Below, piece after piece: positions 18,871-25,555 of a stretch of 64,000 nucleotides of DNA (positions are counted from its first letter, which is position 1; every line of letters begins with the position of its first letter). The stretch is from Paraburkholderia translucens (GTDB taxonomy: Bacteria > Pseudomonadota > Gammaproteobacteria > Burkholderiales > Burkholderiaceae). A program made the position numbers and the translations under genes. The stretch is taken from positions 310,001-374,000 of the forward strand of contig NZ_JAJITC010000002.1 in assembly GCF_020881035.1 (NCBI RefSeq), read 5' to 3'. The notes under the pieces were generated by a model that did not search any database, was not told where the DNA came from, and worked only from the letters and a program-made list of their open reading frames with translations.

Positions 18871-18876
18871 GTTCAT

Positions 18877-19131
18877 CTACTTCGTGCGATACCACCGCCA
18901 TAGCTTCATGATCGCCACATACGCCAGCACCGCCGCGATCAGTTCGATAGTGAGCCACACCCCGATATACAAATCTTCGGGGTCACGGACACCGAGCCAA
19001 TCCGAAGCCCCCCACCATGCTCGCGCTTCACCTTCTGTCCACTGATGGGATATCCGGACATAGCGAAATGAAAGAAGAAACAACCCGATAAAAAGCGCGA
19101 TCTTGAAGACGCTAGCGACAAGTGCTGCCAT
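18877..19131 (-). CDS. Small two-TM protein, probable effector immunity (copy C)
   Basis: An 84-residue two-helix membrane protein with the shared C-terminus AYVAIMKLWRWYRTK and its own N-terminal half (MAALVASVFKIALFIG, loop with SHQWTEGEARAWW). The start at 19131 overlaps the effector C stop by 20 bp and is preceded by a GAGG site. Topology predicted as N-in/C-in with a short periplasmic loop, which would place it where a peptidoglycan-targeting toxin acts. Immunity is inferred. Confidence 0.6.
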   Translation of the reverse strand: MAALVASVFKIALFIGLFLLSFRYVRISHQWTEGEARAWWGASDWLGVRDPEDLYIGVWLTIELIAAVLAYVAIMKLWRWYRTK

Positions 19132-19630
19132 ATGTGATGACCTCAATTGATCCGTAGGCACGAAGCCCCGAAATGCCAGCAGGGATCGTCATGGTGTGCA
19201 GGAGTGAGTTGCGGATTCTCAGGAAATCAGTACGGCTCGCCAGAGTAATGCAGCCAAGGGAGACACCCCGACCACCTGCCGGATGCAACCGGAACTGGCC
19301 ACGCTTGACGCCATTGACCCACGTCCAGTCATCAATCGCACCATCGTCACGATATAGCGCAAACCATTCGTTGTGATCGGTTGGCCCCCCATCAAAGGCA
19401 TTAAACGCATCTTTTATCCACGCTAAAGCCCTGGAGCCTACACCGCCAGCAGGGCGCGCGACGATCCAGTATTTACCAGCGGGAATTGGTCCTTTGCCCA
19501 CCACCGCCGTGCAGCCGCCCCGATTGCGATATTGCCGATCACCTGAAAACGCGTCGAATGTGCCGATGCCATTGATGGTGAGCGGCGACAGCGGCGCGTT
19601 GTTCACGAGAAACTTGCCGAAGTAAGCCAT
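19112..19630 (-). CDS. Tlde1/DUF2778-type peptidoglycan L,D-transpeptidase effector (copy C)
   Basis: A 172-residue soluble protein. The GPIPAGKYWI motif is at 47-56 and the catalytic-type HPAGGRGVSLGC block places His116 and Cys127 exactly as in copy B. The most divergent stretches between B and C are residues 41-48 and 64-83; the N-terminal 40 residues and the catalytic block are close. It ends with ITYGSTCR, three residues shorter than copy B. It is the first complete cassette downstream of wbiI on the minus strand. A role in interbacterial killing is inferred from the family. Confidence 0.75.
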   Translation of the reverse strand: MAYFGKFLVNNAPLSPLTINGIGTFDAFSGDRQYRNRGGCTAVVGKGPIPAGKYWIVARPAGGVGSRALAWIKDAFNAFDGGPTDHNEWFALYRDDGAIDDWTWVNGVKRGQFRLHPAGGRGVSLGCITLASRTDFLRIRNSLLHTMTIPAGISGLRAYGSIEVITYGSTCR

Positions 19631-19633
19631 ATG

Positions 19634-19678
19634 TCACGCCTCCTGATTGCGCTGACTGTAGGTCATTGCGTCCTGCAT
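19634..19678 (-). CDS. 14-residue leader ORF, copy C
   Basis: Encodes MQDAMTYSQRNQEA. The ribosome site here reads GGAAGG, one base from the GGAGGG of the other copies. The stop is three bases before the effector C ATG. Confidence 0.5.
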   Translation of the reverse strand: MQDAMTYSQRNQEA

Positions 19679-19771
19679 GGATTCCTTCCGTTGTTGAACC
19701 TTGAGCGTAAGCGCGCGAGCCGGTGGCGCGCTGCAAATCGACTCCGGATTTGCCGCCTCTTTCGCCTGGAC

Positions 19772-19797
19772 AAAAAAACGCGCCCCAAGGGCGCGCG
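19772..19797 (-). terminator. Terminator upstream of copy C leader
   Basis: Stem CGCGCCC/GGGCGCG with a 3-base loop and seven U residues on the minus strand. It is stronger than its counterparts before copies A and B. Confidence 0.75.
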
Positions 19798-19959
19798 AAA
19801 TCGTTGCATCACAGAAATAGAGTCAACAGAGCCGCCCCCTCAGCAGGAATGACATGCCGGGCGGCGACGGTTCAATGCTAGGTGTATGTGCCGGGCGCAG
19901 GCTTCAGAGAACTCCGAAAAGCCAGCGTGCGCGCGATGGCCGTCAACTCTCGCGGGCAA

Positions 19960-19993
19960 AAACAAAAAGCCCCAGCAGGTCTGCAGGGGCTTT
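19960..19993 (-). terminator. Terminator downstream of wbiI
   Basis: An 8-bp stem AAAGCCCC/GGGGCTTT enclosing a second small GCAG/CTGC stem, then TTTTTG TTTTTG on the minus strand. It resembles the terminators that follow immunity copies B and C, so it may derive from a lost fourth cassette. No gene lies between it and the wbiI stop at 20113. Confidence 0.75.
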
Positions 19994-20112
19994 CGTCGAT
20001 AACCATCCGAGGCGCACTTTCAATGGGGCGAATGACCTGCCTTCGCGAGTACGAATTCAATGCTTCGACGACTCCAATGACTCGCGTCAACGGAAGACCG
20101 TCAGCGGAACAC

Positions 20113-21993
20113 CTACGACGCCCGCGTCGCCGGCGCCACACTGCGCAGTGTCGTGGCCATTGCCGGCTGATACTCTGGCACCCAGCGCCGCAGATCGCGC
20201 CGCACTTCATCGTCGGATGGCACGTGATGCTGCATCAGCCACGGCAGCAGGTTGTCGATCAGGCTGTCGGGCACCTCGCGCGCCTGCGCGATGCGCAGCT
20301 TCGGGTGCGGCGTGCGCGTGGTCGTTTCGTCGTCAGCGAGCAGTTCCTCGTAGAGCTTCTCGCCGGGCCGCAGCCCCGTGAACACGACGCGAATCTGCTC
20401 TTCGGTGAAGCCGTACAGACGAATGAGATCGTGCGCGAGATCGGCGATGCGTACCGGCTTGCCCATGTCGAGGATAAAGATTTCGCCGCCGCGCCCCATG
20501 CTCGACGCCTGCAACACGAGTTGCGACGCCTCGGGAATCGTCATGAAGAAACGCGTGATCTCCGGATGCGTGACAGTCACCGGCCCGCCGCGCGCGATCT
20601 GCTCCTGGAACTTCGGAATCACGCTGCCCGCGCTACCAAGCACGTTGCCAAAGCGCACGGTCTCGAACTGCGTGCGCCGCGCGCCCTGCTGCTGCAGCGC
20701 GGAGCACGTCATTTCCGCGAGCCGCTTGCTCGCGCCCATCACGTTGGTCGGGTTGACGGCCTTGTCGGTCGAGATCAGCACGAAATGCGCGACGTCGTGA
20801 CGGATCGCCGCGCGCGCGACGCGGTACGTGCCGAGCACGTTGTTGCGCACTGCCTGCCAGGTGTTGACCTCTTCCATCAACGGCACGTGCTTGTAGGCCG
20901 CCGCATGAAACACGATATGCGGACAGTAGCGCGCCATCACCTGATCGAGCAGCAGCGAGTCCTTCACGTCGCCGATGATCGGCACCAGCGACACTTCCGG
21001 ATACTTCTCGCGCAGCTCTTCGTTGAGCCGATAGATCGAGAACTCGGAGACGTCGAACGCGACCAGCTGCACCGGACCGAAGCGCAGGATCTGCCGGCAC
21101 AGCTCCGAGCCGATCGAGCCGCCCGCGCCCGTCACCATCACGACGCGGTTCTTGAGCAGCGCGGCGACGTGCTCGGTGTCGATCGTCACAGGGTCGCGGC
21201 CGAGCAGGTCTTCGAGATCGATCTGCCGCACGCGCGACAGGAACGCCTGGCCTTGCGTGAGCGGCGTGAGCGCGGGCAGCGTCATTGCGCGCACTCCGGC
21301 ACGCACGCACAGCGTGGCGATGCGCCGATGCGCTTCCACCGACGCCGACGGCACCGCGATGATCACATGCTCGACCTTCAGCTCAGCGCTGATCTTGTGG
21401 AGATCGCTGATCGCGCCAAGCACGCGATAGCCGTAGATTTCACGGCCATGCTTGATCGGATCGTCGTCGAGCAGACCCACGAGACGCCATTGGCCCGAGC
21501 GCTTCAGTTCGCGCACCAGGTTCGCGCCGGCGTTGCCCGCGCCGAGCACGAGCACCGGCTTGCCCTGGCCGACGAGACCACCATAGCGATAGAACTCCTT
21601 GGCGGCACGATACAGCGCGCGGGAGCCGCCCATCGCGAGGAATAGCAGCATCGGCGAGACGATCAACACTGAACGCGGCACGACCGGTGCCGGCTGCAGC
21701 AGCGCCGAGCCGATCACGACGACGAGCGCGCCGACGCCGATCGCCTTCGCGATCCGCACGAGGTCGGGCAGGCTCGCGAACACCCACATGCCGCGATAGA
21801 GGCCATAACTGCGAAACATCACCGCGTAGATCAGCAGCACCCAGATGAGCGCATGCAGCCCGCTCGACCAGAACGGCGCGGGCACCGGCCCATTGAACCG
21901 GATCACATAGGCCAGCATCCAGGCCATCGCCACCGCGCACAGGTCGAACGCAAACGCACTGAACGAAAGCCATCTGGCTTTGAAGCTTTTCAT
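20113..21993 (-). CDS. wbiI: UDP-HexNAc 4,6-dehydratase, membrane type (WbpM/CapD/WbiI)
   Basis: A 626-residue inner-membrane enzyme. Four N-terminal helices (residues about 8-115) precede a CoA-binding-like domain with VLGAGNAGANL and a C-terminal extended SDR domain with GAGGSIGSELC. The triad is the large-SDR variant with TDKAVNPTNVMGASKR, where Met replaces the usual Tyr. The family converts UDP-GlcNAc to UDP-4-keto-6-deoxy-HexNAc, the entry to QuiNAc and FucNAc. With wbiH and wbiG upstream it matches the 3' end of the Burkholderia O-antigen cluster. Confidence 0.92.
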   Translation of the reverse strand: MKSFKARWLSFSAFAFDLCAVAMAWMLAYVIRFNGPVPAPFWSSGLHALIWVLLIYAVMFRSYGLYRGMWVFASLPDLVRIAKAIGVGALVVVIGSALLQPAPVVPRSVLIVSPMLLFLAMGGSRALYRAAKEFYRYGGLVGQGKPVLVLGAGNAGANLVRELKRSGQWRLVGLLDDDPIKHGREIYGYRVLGAISDLHKISAELKVEHVIIAVPSASVEAHRRIATLCVRAGVRAMTLPALTPLTQGQAFLSRVRQIDLEDLLGRDPVTIDTEHVAALLKNRVVMVTGAGGSIGSELCRQILRFGPVQLVAFDVSEFSIYRLNEELREKYPEVSLVPIIGDVKDSLLLDQVMARYCPHIVFHAAAYKHVPLMEEVNTWQAVRNNVLGTYRVARAAIRHDVAHFVLISTDKAVNPTNVMGASKRLAEMTCSALQQQGARRTQFETVRFGNVLGSAGSVIPKFQEQIARGGPVTVTHPEITRFFMTIPEASQLVLQASSMGRGGEIFILDMGKPVRIADLAHDLIRLYGFTEEQIRVVFTGLRPGEKLYEELLADDETTTRTPHPKLRIAQAREVPDSLIDNLLPWLMQHHVPSDDEVRRDLRRWVPEYQPAMATTLRSVAPATRAS

Positions 21994-22004
21994 TGCGCAG
22001 AACC

Positions 22005-23027
22005 TCAGATTGGCCCGGAACGGGCCGCATGGCGCCGCCAGCGGCGATCAATACACAGCCCCGCGGCGACCAGCACGGCAGTCCATGCGACGACAACCAG
22101 CCATTGATACAGAAGAGTGAAATGTAGCGCCCAGACCGCAAGCATTATGCCCGCCGCCATGAACAAATACCAAATCCACGCGGTCGACGCGTGCCCCAAA
22201 CCCGACTGCACCAGTCTTTGATAGTAGTGTTCACGATGGGCCTGCCAAAATTTTTCACCGCGCAGCAGACGCTTAAGTAGCGTGACCGACGCATCGCCGA
22301 TGAACGGCGCGAAGCACAGCGCCGGAAACCACACCGGCCACGCGCCCTCTCGCCAGCCCCAGTAGCCGAGCGCACCGGCCAGAAAGCCGAGCGGTATCGA
22401 GCCGGCGTCACCGAGAAAGATGCGCGCCGGATGAAAGTTGAACAGCAGAAAGCCCGCCGCCGCGCCCGCGACGATCAGGCTCGCCGTCGCGAGCGCCGGG
22501 TCCGCATGCGACGACAACGAGGCGGCCGCCGCATAGCCGCCGAAGCCGAACAGCGCCATGCCGCCCGCGAGGCCATCCGAGCCGTCCATGAAGTTGTAAA
22601 GGTTGACGAGCCACACGAGTAAAACCGCCATGCACGCGAGCGCCCACCACGGCACCTCGGCCGGATAGACCGCGATGAGCGCCGCCACCGCCGCCGCGTG
22701 TCCGCCGAAGCGCACTCGCGCGGGTAGTCCGCGTCGATCGTCGATCTGCGATAGCGCCGCGAGCAGCGCCGCGGCGAGCGCGGGCAGCCACAGCGACGGC
22801 GCCGCGAGCGCGATCAGCAGGACCGCGACCGGCACGATGCCCCAGCCGCCCACGCGCGGCGTCGGACGCGTGTGCAGTGAGCGGTCGTTGGGGATGTCGG
22901 TGGCGAGCCGCCATGCGAGGCCGGTCCGCAGCAGCGTCCACAGGATCGCCGCGCATGCGGCGAGCGCGGCGACACCCCACGGCAGTAGAGCGGCGATGGA
23001 AGAGGCAGAGTGCGAAGCGAGCGGCAT
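22005..23027 (-). CDS. wbiH: Undecaprenyl-phosphate sugar-1-phosphate transferase (WbiH/WbpL type)
   Basis: A 340-residue MraY/WecA-family membrane enzyme with about 10-11 helices. Motifs are RSLHTRPTPRVGG, QIDDRRGLP, YNFMDGSDGLAGG and RIFLGDAGSIPLG, and the cytoplasmic HREHYYQRLV loop typical of the WbpL/WbcO branch. It would load a 6-deoxy-HexNAc-1-P (product of wbiI and wbiG) onto undecaprenyl phosphate to start O-antigen. It lies 11 bp from wbiI and 49 bp from wbiG on the same strand. Confidence 0.9.
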   Translation of the reverse strand: MPLASHSASSIAALLPWGVAALAACAAILWTLLRTGLAWRLATDIPNDRSLHTRPTPRVGGWGIVPVAVLLIALAAPSLWLPALAAALLAALSQIDDRRGLPARVRFGGHAAAVAALIAVYPAEVPWWALACMAVLLVWLVNLYNFMDGSDGLAGGMALFGFGGYAAAASLSSHADPALATASLIVAGAAAGFLLFNFHPARIFLGDAGSIPLGFLAGALGYWGWREGAWPVWFPALCFAPFIGDASVTLLKRLLRGEKFWQAHREHYYQRLVQSGLGHASTAWIWYLFMAAGIMLAVWALHFTLLYQWLVVVAWTAVLVAAGLCIDRRWRRHAARSGPI

Positions 23028-23076
23028 CGATGGGGTTAGCGATTCAGGTCAAAGTCAGCGCGGGTTCAATCGACGA

Positions 23077-24036
23077 TCAGTGCGTGGAGCGATACCAGGC
23101 CGTGGTTTCGAGCAGCCCATGCTCGACCGTGTGGGGCGGATACCAGTTCAGATATTCGCGGATATGCGAACTGTCGACCCGCAGCTCGCCGATCAGCCGG
23201 TCGATCTGCGCCGAGCGGCCGGTCAGGCGGCCGGCGAGGCGCAGCACGCCCTGCGGCACCGGCACGAGCCGCGCGGGCACATGCAGTTGCGTGGCCAATA
23301 GACGCGCCAGCTCCGGCACGCTGAGGTCACGGCCGTCAGTCACGTGAAAGGTTTCGCCGGCCGCGCGCGGTTCGGTCGCGCAATGCACGAGCGCGTCTGC
23401 GAGGTTGTCCACGAACACGAGGCTGCGGCGCGCGTTGACCGCACCGAGCGGCAACGGGATGCCCTTCGCGATCGCGTTCATCAACTGCAGGAAATTCGCG
23501 CGCACACCCGGTCCGTAGACCAACGGCGGCCGCACCACGACGACTTCGAGACCCGCCGCGCGGCCATAGTCGAACAACGCGCGCTCGGCTTCCAGCTTCG
23601 AAATGCCATAGGCATCGGACGGCGCAGGCTCGTCCGTTTCGGCAATCGGCCGGCCAGCGCTCGCCTCGCCCATCGCCTTGATGCTGCTGACGAACACGAA
23701 GCGCCGTGCGCCCGCGCGCCGCGCCGCCGCCGCGACGCGCAAGCTGCCCTCGACGTTGGTCGCGCGGTACGCGGCGAGCGGATCGGTCAGGGTCTCGTGC
23801 ATCACGTGCACGCGCGCGGCCAGATGGATCACCGCATCGCAATTGAGGGCGACCGGCCAGCGCTGGTCGATGCCCGCGAAGTCCTCGGTATCGAGCAGCC
23901 ATTCGCGCACGCCCTCGGCAGCCGTCTGCGGCCGGCGCACCACGCCAGTCACGCGATCGCCCCGCCGCAGCAACGCGCGGGACACGGCCTGGCCGACGAA
24001 GCCGTTGGCGCCGGTAACGAGGATCTGCAGGCTCAT
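23077..24036 (-). CDS. wbiG: NAD-dependent epimerase/reductase, WbiG-type
   Basis: A 319-residue extended SDR with VTGANGFVGQAV at the N-terminus, FVSSIKAMGE and the YGISKLEAE motif (YxxxK). It is related to WbpV/WbpK-type reductases that act on the 4-keto product of WbpM-like dehydratases, giving UDP-D-QuiNAc or UDP-D-FucNAc. The position in a wbiG-wbiH-wbiI order supports this. Which epimer it forms cannot be read from the sequence. It is the first gene of the three-gene unit, facing a 547-bp divergent region. Confidence 0.87.
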   Translation of the reverse strand: MSLQILVTGANGFVGQAVSRALLRRGDRVTGVVRRPQTAAEGVREWLLDTEDFAGIDQRWPVALNCDAVIHLAARVHVMHETLTDPLAAYRATNVEGSLRVAAAARRAGARRFVFVSSIKAMGEASAGRPIAETDEPAPSDAYGISKLEAERALFDYGRAAGLEVVVVRPPLVYGPGVRANFLQLMNAIAKGIPLPLGAVNARRSLVFVDNLADALVHCATEPRAAGETFHVTDGRDLSVPELARLLATQLHVPARLVPVPQGVLRLAGRLTGRSAQIDRLIGELRVDSSHIREYLNWYPPHTVEHGLLETTAWYRSTH

Positions 24037-24583
24037 CGTGCTGTTCCACGACGCATGATTTCGTCCACGCCATGCCGCGCGATCCAGACAGACAGACGAT
24101 CGCCGCCGGGACTCGACGGGTCCGCAAACGGCGGGAAAGGCGGATCAGACACGATACAATCTGGCATCAGCGGTGCTTTCTCAGGTAGTCTGGCTCGGAA
24201 CGTATTGTATTCGGGCAACACTGCGTTCCATCACGCGGCACGTGTGTCCGGGCCGTGATAATAGAACGGACCCGTGCCTGCTGGCGCACTGTTCGTACAC
24301 TTCGTAACAACTCAAACATATTCGCGCATGGGGAATTCGTGGTATCGATCCGACGTGCTCGACAACAGCACATTCAGGCCTGCTCGCTGGCCGCGCGACC
24401 GGGCCCCGGCCTGCGCACTGGCAAGCCACCGCCTGAAGGCCGCGCAAACGCGCGGCGCGTATCCGCGTGAATGCCCCGAAACCTGCTGGTGTTGCCGCCG
24501 AGCCCGCGCGTCGCGCGCAATGGCTCTGCGTCGACTTGCTGGTCTGACGAAAAAATGTTTGAGTGACCAAGGTCTGTTTACAT
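24037..24583. promoter_or_regulatory. Divergent intergenic region, wbiG / glycosyltransferase operon
   Basis: 547 bp without a convincing gene. ORFs here have poor codon use and no recognisable motifs. AT-rich spots at about 24150-24165, 24200-24215 and 24256-24266 are candidates for promoters in both directions, but I cannot define a confident -35/-10 pair. Confidence 0.35.
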
Positions 24584-25555
24584 ATGAAAGTGTTGTTCGC
24601 CACCTACCCGATGGCTTTCCATACCCCAGGCGGCGGTGAAATCCAGTTGCTTGCGTATCACAAGCATCTGCCCGCTCATGGCGTCGATGTCACGCTGTTC
24701 GATCCATGGAAGCCGCGTTTTCTGGAACACGACGTGGTGCATTTCTTCTCGTGCGTCGGTGGCTCGGTGCACTTGTGCAACTTCGTCAAACAGTTGGGTT
24801 TGCCGCTTGTCGTGTCGTCGAGCCTGTGGGTGACGGAGGAAACGAAACATCTCTATCCCATCGGCGAGATCCATCATCAGTTTTCTCTCGCGGACCGCGT
24901 GGTCGCTAACTCGGAGATCGAGTGCGAAACGCTCGCGCGCATCTTCGATCTGCCGCGCGAAAAGTTCGTGAGCGTGCTCAATGGCGTCGAGCCAAGCTTT
25001 TACGAGCCGGTGCCGGCCGATCTGTTCCGCCAGAAATCCGGCATCACGGAACGCTTTATCCTGAACGTCGGGAACATCGAGCCGCGCAAGAATCAGCTCG
25101 CGCTGATCCGTGCGATGAAGTCGTTCCCCGAGTTGAAGCTCGTGCTGATCGGCCATCAGCGCGATCCCGAATACGCGAAGGCGTGCTTCGCCGAAGGCGG
25201 CGAGCAGGTCGTCTACGCGGGCACGCTTGCCCACGCTTCGCCGCTGCTGCGCTCCGCCTACGCGGCCTGCGAAGCGTTCGTACTGCCTAGCACGCTGGAA
25301 ACGCCGGGGCTTGCCGCGCTCGAAGCGCATGCCGCGGGCGCGCGCATCGCGGTGACAAAAGTTGGCTCTACCGAAGAATATTTCGCGCAGCATGTCGCTT
25401 ACCTGGATCCGTTCAGCGTCGATAGCATTGCCGGGTCGATTCATGCCGCGCTCGCGCAACCGCGCGGCAAGTCCGTGCTCCAGCCGCAAGATCTGACCTG
25501 GCGGGCCGTCCTGTCGCCCTTGAAAGACCTCTACGATTCCCTGCTGACGAAATGA
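24584..25555 (+). CDS. Family 4 glycosyltransferase
   Basis: A 323-residue GT-B enzyme. The N-terminus MKVLFATYPMAFHTPGGGE is a donor-domain glycine-rich start shared with the gene at 36378-37352 and with the truncated gene at 38946-39312. The C-terminal domain has FILNVGNIEPRKNQL and the LPSTLETPGLAALEA retaining motif. The ATG at 24584 is chosen because of the conserved N-terminus; a GTG at 24563 is possible. It overlaps the next gene by ATGA, the start of a four-gene coupled block. Confidence 0.87.
   Translation: MKVLFATYPMAFHTPGGGEIQLLAYHKHLPAHGVDVTLFDPWKPRFLEHDVVHFFSCVGGSVHLCNFVKQLGLPLVVSSSLWVTEETKHLYPIGEIHHQFSLADRVVANSEIECETLARIFDLPREKFVSVLNGVEPSFYEPVPADLFRQKSGITERFILNVGNIEPRKNQLALIRAMKSFPELKLVLIGHQRDPEYAKACFAEGGEQVVYAGTLAHASPLLRSAYAACEAFVLPSTLETPGLAALEAHAAGARIAVTKVGSTEEYFAQHVAYLDPFSVDSIAGSIHAALAQPRGKSVLQPQDLTWRAVLSPLKDLYDSLLTK

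Larger units (their letters stand above)
16741..19947 (-). repeat. Three-copy tandem effector/immunity cassette (period about 1.05 kb)
   Basis: Three direct copies, all on the minus strand, each made of a terminator, a short coding-like tail, a second terminator, a 14-codon leader ORF, a Tlde1-type effector and a two-TM protein. Leader starts at 19678, 18628 and 17571 give periods of 1050 and 1057 bp. The C-terminal halves of the small membrane proteins and the intercassette DNA are nearly identical, while effector bodies and the N-terminal halves of the membrane proteins differ. This suggests duplication followed by diversification. The array sits between a WecA-type gene and wbiI. Confidence 0.85.

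Noticed and set aside
16741..19947. Phage lysis module (holin/spanin plus endolysin) as explanation for the small membrane protein and cell-wall enzyme
   Set aside because: Gene order is enzyme first and membrane protein second, repeated three times, no other phage genes nearby, and the enzyme has Tlde1-type motifs rather than endolysin ones.
16741..19947. CRISPR or simple satellite repeat
   Set aside because: Units are about 1 kb and coding; no short regularly spaced repeats.
24181..24603. 140-codon minus-strand ORF in the divergent region
   Set aside because: Composition is Cys/Arg/Ser-rich with no domain pattern and no ribosome site; it overlaps the start of a clear glycosyltransferase.
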